From positions 17,354 to 81,353 of the forward strand of contig CANOCU010000008.1 in the NCBI GenBank assembly GCA_947564645.1: a stretch of DNA of 64,000 bases, read 5' to 3'. The notes beneath the pieces were generated by a model. The model was not told where the DNA came from, made no database searches, and was given only the letters and a program-made list of their open reading frames with translations. Numbering within the stretch: position 1 is the first letter of the stretch; each line of letters starts with the position of its first letter. Made by a program: the position numbers and the translations under genes. Below are positions 18,059 through 27,890 of the stretch, piece after piece. Source of the DNA: an uncultured Lachnospiraceae bacterium. GTDB lineage: Bacteria > Bacillota > Clostridia > Lachnospirales > Lachnospiraceae.

Positions 18059-20120
18059 TCACCGCTCCTTTCCCGGCTGCGCAAGATCACATACCGCAGT
18101 CCGGCTGCCGTACTGCGCCTTCGCACGGATGCAGTTTCCTTCACCTCTCCTTAAGATGGCAACCCGCTTTGTCTCAAAAGGCAGCAGCACATTCCCCGTA
18201 ATAATCTACCAGAGCACAGTAGAAATTTGGCCAGGGATCGTTACTCTTCCAGATCATAAAGCCCTGACAGAAAGTGTCCTCCTGACTCTTGTAATGCGGC
18301 TTCCCCCTGCGGGCCCTGGCATACATCTGATATATATCCTGACTGGCCGCCGCCGTATACTTATAGATCAGCTCCTTTGGACCGTCGGCCGCATAATACT
18401 CATGGATCGGTCCGAACTTCTCCTCCCCGAAATTGCCAAGCAGTCTTGCCCAGGCCTCCGGCATCGGCTTTCTGCAGCCCGGCCTCTTCACATCCAGATA
18501 GGCTTCGTCCCAGATCTTATCACCAAGCAGACGCTTCATCGACTTATACTGGGGTGGATACACCCGGATATTTTCCGAGTAAAAGGCTCCGTAAGGCTCA
18601 CCCGGCAGAAATCTCCTGTATGCCCTGCTTCCATGGGAATCGCCCTGCTTCGGATCATTCGTATATCCGCCGCCGTACGGGCAGGATATATGATAGATCC
18701 TGGAAGGATCCAGAGACATACACAGCCGGCGAAAATCGTCTGTCAGGATATCATAGCCAAGATTGCTGTCGCTCTCATCGTATTCATTCATATAGATATT
18801 CTCATTGCCGCCGCACCACAGATAGATACTCGGATGATGCTTTAGGCGGTGCAGCATCTCTTCCGCCTGCTTCCTAAGCAGTTTCCGGTAATGGGCGTCA
18901 CAGGGAAGCTCCGAACCGCCGGTCGGGAAATCCTGCCATACCAGAATGCCCAGTTCATCGAATCTGTCATAGAATCTGTCCGGATAAGGCTTACTTGGCC
19001 CCCATATTCTGACCGCGTTCATCCCCGCCAGCCAGAGTCTGTCGATCAGTGCAAAAGCCGTCTGCTCATGAAAAACGTTGGACGGGCCATAGATCGGCGC
19101 GATATCTGCCCCAAACAGCCGGACAGGGACGCCGTTACAGACAAACTTCATATTGCCGGTCTGCCTGATATCCCGGATCCCGAAAGGCTTTGCCACTTGC
19201 GCACAGTCCTTCCCGTCCATGGCAAGTCGTACCTGCAGCCTGTAAAGTGTCTGGTCCCCATAATTTCGCGGCCACCATAACCTGGGATTCTCCACAATCA
19301 TCCTGCTCTCAATACAAAACGCTCCGGCCTCCGCAAATTCGCTGACCGTCACGGATACCGGAGCCTCCCCGTCAGCCCCGCACACCCGAAAATCCGCCGT
19401 AATCATACCACTTTTGCAGGCAATACCGCTTACGCAGGCAGTGACCGCCGCCCTGTCATACCTGTAGAAAGGCTGTCCCAACGCTACATTGATATCGGTC
19501 TTCTGTATCCGCAAGGAAGAAAAACCTTCCACACAGACCTCGTCAAAGACTCCGATATTCCAGTATCCACGGCAGTTTTTCGGATCAGCGCCGTAATCTT
19601 GTGCTTTTAACAGCATTGCCCGGGCCGGCACATGTCCCACATATTCTTCCGGCATCGTCTCCTGATAATAACGCAGCATTTTCTCGTGGCTGTGAAAATA
19701 AAGCACCAGCCTGTTTGAGCCGTCCACATGCAGCAGCTCCGTGACATCCTTTTCAAAGGGAAGATACATGCTCTCGGAAAGTCCCAGCCAGGTTCCGTTC
19801 AGGAACAGATCACATACCGTGTCCAACCCCTTACAGGACAGCACATACCGCTCTTCCTTCCGTTCCACCGTAAAATCCGTCCGGTAGAACCAGTCATACT
19901 CCGCCACCCAGGAAAGCGCAGTGGAGTCTCCGTCTTCCCATACCTTGTCGGAAGCGGCCCCGTTCCGGATCAGGATCTCATGGATCTGTGCGATCTGTCT
20001 GGTCACCAGAAGTTCCTCTTCCCGGTATCGGTTCACGCTTGCCAACAGTTCCTCTTTTGAAGCCGTATATTCCCGTTTTGTCTTACCGATCTTCCATTCC
20101 TTTAGTCGTAGTCTTTCCAT
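18059..20120 (-). pseudogene. GH2 beta-mannosidase-like gene with C-terminal deletion and frameshift
   Basis: The first 640 or so residues read as a GH2 glycosidase: a jelly-roll domain, an Ig-like domain, then the barrel with GILVWQDFPTGG and the acid/base motif WCGGNENIYMNEYD. After FYCALVDYYGE the frame ends quickly (CAAAF, stop at 18174). One frame over, directly downstream, the sequence NVLLPFETKRVAIL and then RAKAQYGSRTAVCDLAQP continues to a stop at 18059. That is the expected C-terminal beta-domain of such enzymes. A block of roughly 100 or more residues has therefore been deleted at about 18191-18197, with loss of frame. The catalytic barrel is complete, so residual function cannot be excluded. 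The start at 20120 follows AGAGG. Confidence 0.85.
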
Positions 20121-20337
20121 CTCAATCCTCTCTGCCTCCTTTCTGAACATGGTTCGATCGTATCACCCGTCTTCCCATTTTCCTACTCCAAATCCCCGCT
20201 TTACACTCCAAAGATAAGCAAAACACACTACAAAAAACAGCAAAAAGCTCTCCAAAAGAAGAAATACCAACAATTCACATGGTGAAATCCATATATTGCA
20301 TGTATAATATGTACAAAAAGAAGAGAGGGTGAAATAG

Positions 20338-22680
20338 ATGATCAGAAAAATGTTTCAGAAGAAATTCATCAGCAAGAAATACTATCAGGCGCTCTTTACC
20401 GCCGCCTTTTCCGTCCTGATCCTGCTGTCCTTCCTGTTGTCTTATCTGATATCTTCCCTCTATATTGCGCAGTCCGACAGGAAAACCCTGCAGGCTGCCA
20501 ACCATTATCTGGAGGATGCCATGACAAGCTGCCGGGAACTGACAAGCCAGATCGACGTCCTTTATGGTTTTCTGTCCGCAAACCATCCTGCCGTCACGGA
20601 GTATCTGACTCGGAAAGAGACGGATGACATGCCGGATCCGGAAGTCATGAACACACTGAAAAATATCGGGCTTCTAAATCCCAATATTTCTTCCGTCATC
20701 CTCTATAACCATGTAAACGAAACGTACCTTAGCAGCGATCCTTCTTTCGATATGCAGCTGTTCTTAAAGACCTTTTTGACCAACTCGATCAAAGATCTCC
20801 CTGCACAGGCCCGCAATAAGGCCATGTTCGCCTACCGTGACCAACGGCATGAGAAGACTTCCGGCAAACCGGTTTATTTAAGCATGGTCTATTACATCCT
20901 GAATAAATATACCCAGACCTATTACAGCATCGTCTTCAATCTGGACTCCTTCCAGGTCGGGAACAGTATCTTTGATGATCCGGCTGAAACATTTTCACCG
21001 GAAACCATATTTCTGGTCAATGAATCCGGCTCGGTCGCTGCCTCCTGCGGACTGGAGCACACCAGACAGAATATTCCCTTTTCCTGGATCAAAAGGGCTT
21101 CCGCCGGCACCTCTGACGGTACTTTTACCGGGATGATCGACGGAAGGGAATACCTGGTCACCTATCGGAAAATGGATACGGCGGACTGGTACTGCTTTGC
21201 CGTAAACCAAAGCCGAAAAGATCTGTTCCACTCTCCTTCTCTGCTTATTCTGTTAAGTACGGGAAACATCCTGATCTCGTTGGGACTGACCCTTTTCCTG
21301 GCAAGGAAGCTCTACTCTCCGATCCACTATACGATGACCGAGCTGGATCAGATCGCCGGTATTTCGGAGATAGGAAGCACAGAAGAAATCAAGAGCAAGA
21401 ATGACGAATTTGCCTATGTCAGTTCCGTGGTCTTAGCCCTATCCGATAAGGTACAGAATCTAAAGCAGGAAAATACAAGCAATCTGGAAATCCTGAGAAA
21501 GTCCTTCCTGCGGACCCTGATCTCGGAGAACGGCGCAGCAACGGATCTGGAAAAAGCGTGGAAGGCCTATGACATTCCGCTTTTTGGTCCGGAGATCTAT
21601 CTGCTGCTCGCCGCCATCGACCCGAAAACTGACGAGAGGACGAACCGGGAGCTGCCTTTCACACAGATCCTGTCCGCCGGCCTGGAAAGCTGTCTGGCGG
21701 ATCTGTGCACTCTGGAGCTGATCCCGAAAGGAGACGATCAGTTCGTCGTTCTCTACACGCCAAAGACCGGCGGGACCCAATACCGCCTGCCCGTTGAGCG
21801 GCTGGTGAAACTGCAGGAATTTGTCTCCTTCTCCGCACATGTCAGCCTGACTCTGATCGTCGAAGGAAACTGCTATCCGGCCGCCAGAATCTATGAAGGC
21901 TACAAGAATGCCCTCCGGCTTCTGAAGGAACGGTTCGTACTGGGGTATGGCCGGATCATCTCCGGAAAGGAAACAACATGTGACGCATCCCTCCTGCCCG
22001 CCTATCCGGACGACTCTGTAAAGGAAATCCTGGACACGATCCGGCAGCGGGACCGCGAAGCATTTATCCGGTGCTATGACCGGCTGACAGGCTGTCTGGA
22101 GCAGTACCGGTACCAGGACGTGATCCGGGTGTTGATCCACCTGATCGATCAGATGACGGATATTATGCGGTCCATTACGACGGATCATCAGTATTTGTAT
22201 ATGGATTTTTCCTCCGTGGATGAACTGCTCCACTCCGTCCATACCCTGCGGGAGACGAAAGAATGGTTCCTGCAGCTTTTCGACCAGTATCTGAAGGCAC
22301 TGCAGGACTGTAATCTGAATAAAAATGACATCTACTGGGAGATCGTGAAACAGGCCCAGGCATCCATACAGAAGAACTTTGGCGACCCGAATCTGAGCAT
22401 TGAAGGTATCTCGGAGGCCGTTGGTTATTCCTCCAACTACTTCTCCAAGATCTTCAAGGGATTGACCGGCGTATATCTGAAAGATTATATCAAAAACGTG
22501 CGGATCAGCCATGCCGTTTCTCTTCTCACCCAAACGGATCTGACCGTAAACGAAATCTCCAACCGGACAGGATTTGTCACACAGAATTATTTCTTTGCCG
22601 CCTTCAAGAAGGAGACGGGAATGACGCCGGCTGCCTACCGGAAGCAGCATGGCCGGAAAGACACAGCCGGATCATACTAA
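20338..22680 (+). CDS. Membrane-anchored AraC family regulator with extracytoplasmic sensor domain
   Basis: The 780-residue protein has one membrane segment at about residues 18-40 and another near 300-320. The external region between them is about 260 residues long. A cytoplasmic linker follows, and the C-terminal 100 residues form an AraC DNA-binding domain (LSIEGISEAVGYSSNYFSKIF, NEISNRTGFVTQNYFFAAFKK). Such proteins sense extracellular sugars and switch on adjacent transporter operons without a separate kinase. It faces the GH2-ABC locus across about 200 bases and is the probable regulator of that locus. The gene is intact. Its stop codon overlaps the stop of the convergent ABC permease gene. 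Confidence 0.92.
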   Translation: MIRKMFQKKFISKKYYQALFTAAFSVLILLSFLLSYLISSLYIAQSDRKTLQAANHYLEDAMTSCRELTSQIDVLYGFLSANHPAVTEYLTRKETDDMPDPEVMNTLKNIGLLNPNISSVILYNHVNETYLSSDPSFDMQLFLKTFLTNSIKDLPAQARNKAMFAYRDQRHEKTSGKPVYLSMVYYILNKYTQTYYSIVFNLDSFQVGNSIFDDPAETFSPETIFLVNESGSVAASCGLEHTRQNIPFSWIKRASAGTSDGTFTGMIDGREYLVTYRKMDTADWYCFAVNQSRKDLFHSPSLLILLSTGNILISLGLTLFLARKLYSPIHYTMTELDQIAGISEIGSTEEIKSKNDEFAYVSSVVLALSDKVQNLKQENTSNLEILRKSFLRTLISENGAATDLEKAWKAYDIPLFGPEIYLLLAAIDPKTDERTNRELPFTQILSAGLESCLADLCTLELIPKGDDQFVVLYTPKTGGTQYRLPVERLVKLQEFVSFSAHVSLTLIVEGNCYPAARIYEGYKNALRLLKERFVLGYGRIISGKETTCDASLLPAYPDDSVKEILDTIRQRDREAFIRCYDRLTGCLEQYRYQDVIRVLIHLIDQMTDIMRSITTDHQYLYMDFSSVDELLHSVHTLRETKEWFLQLFDQYLKALQDCNLNKNDIYWEIVKQAQASIQKNFGDPNLSIEGISEAVGYSSNYFSKIFKGLTGVYLKDYIKNVRISHAVSLLTQTDLTVNEISNRTGFVTQNYFFAAFKKETGMTPAAYRKQHGRKDTAGSY

Positions 22681-23363
22681 TCCAGCTGCGTAATCTTATT
22701 CCTGAACGTATACCACAATGCTGCCGCCGTGATCGCGACCGTGATCAGAACAACGCCCGGACTTTCCCGCGGCTCCTTACAGGAAGAGATGACCAGCTGC
22801 CGCAGGAAAATAAAGAGTAAGGAGCTGACGATCGTCATCGTAACCGACTTCCTGCACATTCCCGCAGCGAAGGTCCAAAGTCCCAGACAGCAAAATACCA
22901 CGATCGTCGTCACCGACCTTACGACAAAGTAACAAAGTACGGCTCCCGAGAACGTATCCGCAAGCAGGTCGAATTTCCAATCGATTCCGATCAGGAACAG
23001 ACCACAGCACGTATATCCGGCTGCCAGAGATGCCGCGACAAAGAGTGTGATAAGCACAAGCTTTGCCGCGATCATCTTCCTTTTGGGAACGGGATAAGTA
23101 AACATCAGCAGGATCGTCCTGTTATTATACTCGCTGATGATAAGCGCTCCGTTTAACACCGCAAAGAAGACGATAAAGATAAACGCGAAGATCATTTCCG
23201 CCGAGCGGAAAGCATTGTCAAAGTCACGCACGGCATCGGAAGAATCCGTAAGCGATACCAGCAGAAAAAACATACCCAGAAGGATTGCCAGCGCCGAGAG
23301 CATGATATAATATCCAAAAGGCACCTTCTTCCGTTCCAGTCTGATCAAATGTTCCATCGTCAT
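22677..23363 (-). CDS. ABC-2 type permease (bacitracin/lantibiotic-type exporter)
   Basis: The protein of about 228 residues has six likely membrane segments, beginning with YYIMLSALAILLGMFFLL. The start at 23363 overlaps the ATPase stop as ATGA and follows GGGGG, so the two genes are translationally coupled. The small size and gene order (response regulator, kinase, ATPase, permease) match self-protection or peptide-stress exporters of the BcrAB/lantibiotic-immunity kind; the substrate is inferred only. The 3' end overlaps by three bases, tail to tail, with the AraC gene. Confidence 0.85.
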   Translation of the reverse strand: MTMEHLIRLERKKVPFGYYIMLSALAILLGMFFLLVSLTDSSDAVRDFDNAFRSAEMIFAFIFIVFFAVLNGALIISEYNNRTILLMFTYPVPKRKMIAAKLVLITLFVAASLAAGYTCCGLFLIGIDWKFDLLADTFSGAVLCYFVVRSVTTIVVFCCLGLWTFAAGMCRKSVTMTIVSSLLFIFLRQLVISSCKEPRESPGVVLITVAITAAALWYTFRNKITQLD

Positions 23364-24289
23364 GATGCTTCCCCCTTTCCCTGAAGCGCCTGGAAGAAAT
23401 AATCCTCCAACGACTTCTGCTTCCTGCCGATCCCCAGGATAACCATATCTTCCCACACAAGCACGGCCGCAATCTCACCCACCGATACCGCAGGATCATA
23501 GATTTCCACCACATGCCCTGAGACTGCCTTGATATCCCTGATTCCCAGCTTCTCCTCCAAAAGGCAGCAGGCCAGACCCGCATCCTCCACTGCCAGTTCA
23601 ATATAATCCGTCTGGCGCTTATGGATCTCGGACATAGCCGTCTCCTGCAGGAGCCTGCCGTTTTGAATGATCCCGATCGTATCTGCAATCTGTTCGATCT
23701 CCGATAGGATATGGCTGGAGATCAGGATCGTCGTATTGCATTCCCGATTAATCCGCTTAAAAAGCATCCGCATCTCTCTGATCCCTTCCGGATCCAGCGC
23801 ATTGATCGGCTCGTCCAGGACTAACAGCTCCGGCCTGGCCAAAATCGCCCGTGCGATGGCCAGCCGCTGCTTCATACCCATGGAATAGTGAGAGACCGTC
23901 TTGCCTTCGATCTCCTGCAGACCCACCAGCCGCAGCACCTCGTCGATCCGCTCCTTATTATGAAATCCCATGTATTCGCAGTGCAGGTTAAGATTCTGCC
24001 TCCCTGTGATCTTCTCATAGAAATACGGGCTCTCGATGATGGAACCGATACGCTTCAGACATTCGAAACTGTCATCCCCGATCTTCTCACCCCAGACGGT
24101 GATCTCGCCGCTGTCAGGACGCGTCAGATTCATCAGCATCTTCATCACCGTACTCTTGCCCGCTCCGTTTGGTCCGACAAATCCGTAGATCTCTCCCCTT
24201 TTCACATGAATATTGACGCCGTCTACAACGACTTTTCCGTTATAGGATTTGTGCAGATCACGCATCACGATCGTATACTCATTCTCCAT
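23360..24289 (-). CDS. ABC exporter ATP-binding protein (BcrA-like)
   Basis: The 309-residue ATPase has Walker A (GPNGAGKSTVMK), the signature region (VSHYSMGMKQRLAIARAIL) and Walker B (LLVLDEPINALDPEG). The C-terminal 90 residues are the extension usual in BcrA/lantibiotic-type ATPases. It couples to the permease through an ATGA overlap. A gap of about 105 bases separates it from the kinase gene, where a second promoter could lie. Because the response regulator upstream is frameshifted, control of this exporter may be lost or altered. Confidence 0.9.
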   Translation of the reverse strand: MENEYTIVMRDLHKSYNGKVVVDGVNIHVKRGEIYGFVGPNGAGKSTVMKMLMNLTRPDSGEITVWGEKIGDDSFECLKRIGSIIESPYFYEKITGRQNLNLHCEYMGFHNKERIDEVLRLVGLQEIEGKTVSHYSMGMKQRLAIARAILARPELLVLDEPINALDPEGIREMRMLFKRINRECNTTILISSHILSEIEQIADTIGIIQNGRLLQETAMSEIHKRQTDYIELAVEDAGLACCLLEEKLGIRDIKAVSGHVVEIYDPAVSVGEIAAVLVWEDMVILGIGRKQKSLEDYFFQALQGKGEAS

Positions 24290-24394
24290 CCCCTATGTCT
24301 CCCTTCAAAGTTCTTATTGCAGGTTTCCATGCAATTTTCTTTGCAGTTCCAACAAGAGTATACCTGACTAAGTTCTCGTTTTCGTGTCGAAACT

Positions 24395-25357
24395 CTAACT
24401 TTTTTCTAACATTTCTTCCCCGTCTGTGTCCTGTGCCGCTGCCAAAGCAAACGAAACTCTGAAAACGGTCTTCACACCCGGTTCACTTTCAAACTGCAGT
24501 TTTGCTCCCATCCGGCTTGCAAGCTCTCTGGCAATCGTCAGTCCCAGACCGCTTCCCCTGCCCTTCTGCGTCGTCGTGAAATTACGGTCAAATACCAGTT
24601 CCCGCTCTCCGGCGGCAATTCCTTTTCCATGGTCTTCCACCTCGATCACGGCCTTCTGCGGCAGACACTGCAGGCGGATACCAAGAAATCTCCCGTCTCC
24701 CCCATGCTTCACCGCATTTTCGATCAGGTTTTTCAGAATCCTTATGATTGCTTCCTCATCCCCATAGACAGGAACGGGCGCCTCGCCCATCCGTATCTCT
24801 ACCGCAAACTGCGCCTTTTCCAGAATATCATAATAATCAAGCATCACTTCATGACACAGTCTGGTCAGATCCGCCCGTCTCCTTGCAACATGCATATCTC
24901 CCGATTCCAGCTTCGACATCGTAAAATACTGCTCGATAACCGCCACCAGCTCCCCTGTCTTCTCCTCGATCTTCTTCGCCATCTTCTCTGCTTCCTGCGG
25001 ATCCTGCTTCTTCATCCTGCCCGACAGAAGCTCGCTGTATCCCTTCAGGACCGTGAGCGGGGTTCGCAGATCATGGGAGATATCGGTCAATACCTGCATC
25101 ATGGCCTGTCTGGCCCGCCGGTCATCCGCCCTCTGCCGGTACAGGTTCTCCAACAGGCGGTTCAGCTGTGCCGCCAGTTCCCGAATCCCCTGATCGACAG
25201 TGGGCAGCAGCACATAACCGTCGCCTTTCGCATAATCCAGCTCCCCGATCCTCTCCTTCACATACATAAGCTCCCTGTTGATCCTCCTGTAAGCGCTCCG
25301 TTCCCGAAGATACAACAGCCCGAACAATATGGACAATAGTGCCGTTACGACCGTCAT
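24395..25357 (-). CDS. Sensor histidine kinase
   Basis: The 320-residue kinase has one short membrane segment at the very N-terminus (VTALLSILFGLLYL) and no sizeable external domain. The HisKA motif is ISHDLRTPLTVLKGYSELL, followed by NLIENAVKHGGDG and GRGSGLGLTIAREL of the ATPase domain. Kinases of this small form often sense peptide antibiotics through a partner transporter. The ATG follows the response-regulator stop directly (TAGATG), so the two were co-translated. Confidence 0.92.
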   Translation of the reverse strand: MTVVTALLSILFGLLYLRERSAYRRINRELMYVKERIGELDYAKGDGYVLLPTVDQGIRELAAQLNRLLENLYRQRADDRRARQAMMQVLTDISHDLRTPLTVLKGYSELLSGRMKKQDPQEAEKMAKKIEEKTGELVAVIEQYFTMSKLESGDMHVARRRADLTRLCHEVMLDYYDILEKAQFAVEIRMGEAPVPVYGDEEAIIRILKNLIENAVKHGGDGRFLGIRLQCLPQKAVIEVEDHGKGIAAGERELVFDRNFTTTQKGRGSGLGLTIARELASRMGAKLQFESEPGVKTVFRVSFALAAAQDTDGEEMLEKS

Positions 25358-26093
25358 CTATTCTTCCTCCATTTTATAGCCGATTCCCCACAGCGTCTTA
25401 ATATAGGCGTTCTCCACCCCACAGGCTGCTTTCAGCTTCGTGCGCAGTCTGTTGATATGCGTATTGAGAACATTTTCATTGCCAAAATAAGGTTCCTTCC
25501 AGATCTGTTCATACAGCCGCTCCTTCGAGAATGCCTGTCCCGGGTGGGAAGCCATAAGATACAGGATCTCAAACTCGGTACGGGTCAGTATAAGCTCCTC
25601 CCCGGCTGCCCGGGCAGTATGCCTGGACGGATCGATCTCCAGGTCCCGGATCCTGATCAGATCATCCCTGTCCCCGCAGCGCGGATGCTGCGCTGACCCG
25701 GCAGTGTTCCGCTCATATCTCACGGCCCGTCTGATATGCGCCCGGATCCTGGCTGTCAGCTCGATCAGGGAGAAGGGCTTCACCACATAGTCGTCGGCTC
25801 CCAGATTCAGCCCCAGGGATTTGTCCGTATCATTATCCTTCGCCGTCAGAATGATGATCGGCACCGTGCTGCTCTTACGGATCCGCCCTGATCACCTCCA
25901 TACCGCTCATATCGGGCAGCATCAGATCGATCAGCGCCAGTGCATAAGCAGATTCCGGCTCACCGGCAAATGCCCGCAAGGCGTCTGCCCCGCCGTAAAA
26001 CACATCTGTCATGAATCCTTCGCTGTCCAGATAATCCCTGACCATGCTGCCGATCGACAAATCATCTTCCACCAACAAAATCCTGCTGCCCAT
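25358..26093 (-). pseudogene. OmpR-family response regulator with one-base frameshift
   Basis: The first part (RILLVEDDLSIGSMVRDYL to LIDLMLPDMSGMEVIRA) is a normal receiver domain with its phosphoacceptor aspartate in LIDLMLP. At 25883-25884 an extra base (GCGGATC for GCGATC) shifts the frame to a stop at 25875. The correct continuation IRKSSTVPIIILTAKDND is present in the other frame. It runs through a winged-helix DNA-binding domain (LTRTEFEILYLMASHPGQAFS, NVLNTHINRLRTKL). Without the extra base the protein would be about 245 residues, full length. True inactivation and a sequencing or assembly error are both possible. Start at 26093 with AGGAGG seven bases upstream. Confidence 0.85.
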
Positions 26094-26191
26094 CCTCATT
26101 CCTCCTGTTCCATCCGCTTCTTTTCACTGATTTTAACAAATATGCCCACAACACACAAGGACGTAACCGGCAAAGCTTTTCTTAGAAATGA

Positions 26192-26220
26192 TTGAAACCC
26201 GCTCTTCTTTATGATATGAT
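26192..26220 (+). promoter_or_regulatory. Promoter of the nitroreductase gene
   Basis: TTGAAA, 17 bases, then TATGAT, about 54 bases before the start codon. Confidence 0.85.
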
Positions 26221-26273
26221 ATACAAAATATAGGGAATTTGAGTTCATTACACACTATAAGGAGGACAAGCAC

Positions 26274-26816
26274 ATGACTGCTAAAGATTGTATCCTGGGA
26301 CGCAGAAGTATCCGCAAATTCAAATCCGATCCTGTTTCCCACGAGCTGCTGGCACAGATTGTGGAGACCGCATCCTATGCTCCCAGCTGGAAACATACAC
26401 AGATTACCCGCTATATCGCGATCGAAGGCGACCTGAAAGAGAAGATCGCCAAAGAGGGCACCTCCCTCTATCCGGGAAACGGTACGATCATCTCAAACGC
26501 ACCGGTCTTAATTGCCGTTACCATACTCAAAAACCGCAGCGGTTATGAGCGTGACGGTTCTTTCAGCACTCCCCGTGGAGACGGCTGGCAGATGTATGAT
26601 GCCGGCGTTGCATCCCAGACGTTCTGCCTTGCCGCTTATGAACAGGGCCTTGGCACCGTAATCCTGGGGCTGTTCGATCAGGCTCCCATTGAGGCCATGC
26701 TGCAGCTGCCCGAAGACAGGGAACTGGTGGCACTTATTCCCGTAGGCTATCCCGACGAAGCTCCTGTTGCTCCCAGAAGAAAGCCTGTGGAGGACTTGTT
26801 GTCCTATCAATCATAA
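26274..26816 (+). CDS. Nitroreductase family FMN oxidoreductase
   Basis: The 180-residue flavoprotein begins with the family pattern (ILGRRSIRKFKSDPV, VETASYAPSWKHTQITRY). It ends with ALIPVGYPDEAPVAPRRKPVEDLL. It should bind FMN as a homodimer and use NAD(P)H to reduce nitroaromatics, quinones or a related natural substrate. AAGGAGG precedes the ATG. It is transcribed alone, with a clear promoter upstream and a terminator directly after it, before pyrB. The physiological substrate is unknown. Confidence 0.92.
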   Translation: MTAKDCILGRRSIRKFKSDPVSHELLAQIVETASYAPSWKHTQITRYIAIEGDLKEKIAKEGTSLYPGNGTIISNAPVLIAVTILKNRSGYERDGSFSTPRGDGWQMYDAGVASQTFCLAAYEQGLGTVILGLFDQAPIEAMLQLPEDRELVALIPVGYPDEAPVAPRRKPVEDLLSYQS

Positions 26817-26827
26817 CAACATACTAT

Positions 26828-26860
26828 AAATAGAAGAGATTCATTCTCTTCTATTTTTTT
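26828..26860 (+). terminator. Terminator between nitroreductase and pyrB
   Basis: AAATAGAAGAGA pairs perfectly with TCTCTTCTATTT around TTCAT and is followed by a T run. It lies 37 bases before pyrB. I see no competing antiterminator, so it looks like a plain terminator rather than a PyrR attenuator. Confidence 0.88.
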
Positions 26861-26896
26861 GAGAAAGAAGATCATGAAGAAAGAGGGATAAAGGAC

Positions 26897-27811
26897 ATGA
26901 GACATCTAATGAATCCACTGGATTTTACCGTGGAAGAACTTGACAAACTTTTTGACCTGGCTGACGATATCAAAGCCAATCCTGCCAAATACGCCCATGC
27001 ATGTGAGGGAAAAAAGCTGGCTACCTGCTTTTATGAGCCAAGCACCCGTACCCGGCTCAGCTTCGAAGCTGCCATGCTGAATCTGGGCGGACAGGTACTT
27101 GGATTCTCGGATGCCGGCTCTTCCTCCGCTTCCAAAGGAGAAAGCGTATCCGATACCATCAGAGTCATCTCCGGCTATGCCGATATCTGTGCCATGCGTC
27201 ACCCCAAGGAAGGCGCGCCTATGGTGGCGGCCGAACGTTCCGGAATACCGGTGATCAATGCCGGAGACGGAGGACATCAGCACCCTACCCAGACGCTGAC
27301 CGATCTGCTGACGATCCGCGCCCTGAAAGGACGGCTCGGCAACTTTACCATCGGCCTGTGCGGTGACCTGAAATTCGGCAGAACGGTGCACTCTCTGATC
27401 AATGCGCTGATCCGCTATCCCAACATCCATTTTATCTTCATCTCCCCGCCGGAGCTGAAAGTTCCCGACTATATCACGGATCTGCTGTGTGAGAAGGGTA
27501 TCACCTATGAGGAAGTCATCCGTCTGGAAGACAGCATGGCAAGTTTAGATCTGCTCTATATGACCAGGGTCCAGCGGGAGCGCTTCTTCAATGAGGAAGA
27601 CTATGTCCGCCTGAAAGATTTCTATATCCTGAATAAGGAAAAGATGAGCCTCGCCAAGGAAGATATGCTCGTGCTGCATCCTCTGCCGCGGGTCAACGAG
27701 ATCTCCGTCGAGGTAGATGACGATCCCCGGGCCGTCTATTTCAAGCAGGCACAGTACGGCGTCTATGTCAGAATGGCGCTGATCCTGACGCTTCTGGCAA
27801 CGGTTGACTAG
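26897..27811 (+). CDS. pyrB: Aspartate carbamoyltransferase catalytic subunit
   Basis: PyrB joins carbamoyl phosphate to aspartate, the committed step of pyrimidine synthesis. The 304-residue length is normal. The carbamoyl-phosphate site [17 protein letters not shown], the [12 protein letters not shown] motif and the [10 protein letters not shown] loop are all present. The regulatory subunit gene follows after about 80 bases, so the enzyme is the PyrB-PyrI class with allosteric control. The rest of the pyrimidine pathway, except pyrH far downstream, is not in the window. Confidence 0.98.
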   Translation: MRHLMNPLDFTVEELDKLFDLADDIKANPAKYAHACEGKKLATCFYEPSTRTRLSFEAAMLNLGGQVLGFSDAGSSSASKGESVSDTIRVISGYADICAMRHPKEGAPMVAAERSGIPVINAGDGGHQHPTQTLTDLLTIRALKGRLGNFTIGLCGDLKFGRTVHSLINALIRYPNIHFIFISPPELKVPDYITDLLCEKGITYEEVIRLEDSMASLDLLYMTRVQRERFFNEEDYVRLKDFYILNKEKMSLAKEDMLVLHPLPRVNEISVEVDDDPRAVYFKQAQYGVYVRMALILTLLATVD

Positions 27812-27890
27812 ACCGTGCCAACCGGCCACGAAATAGAAGATACCCCGCACAAGATACAAACAGCATACGAATACAGAAAGGAATACATCT

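Noticed and set aside
20280-20308. Promoter of the membrane-anchored AraC gene
   Set aside because: TATAAT at 20303-20308 is good but no acceptable -35 is found at 16-18 bases, so it is not listed as a feature.
25875-25890. Programmed frameshifting in the response regulator
   Set aside because: There is no slippery sequence, internal ribosome-like site or downstream structure; the extra base is best read as a mutation or error.
26817-26896. PyrR-type attenuator before pyrB
   Set aside because: The terminator is clear but I see no competing antiterminator or PyrR binding loop, and it fits as the end of the nitroreductase gene.
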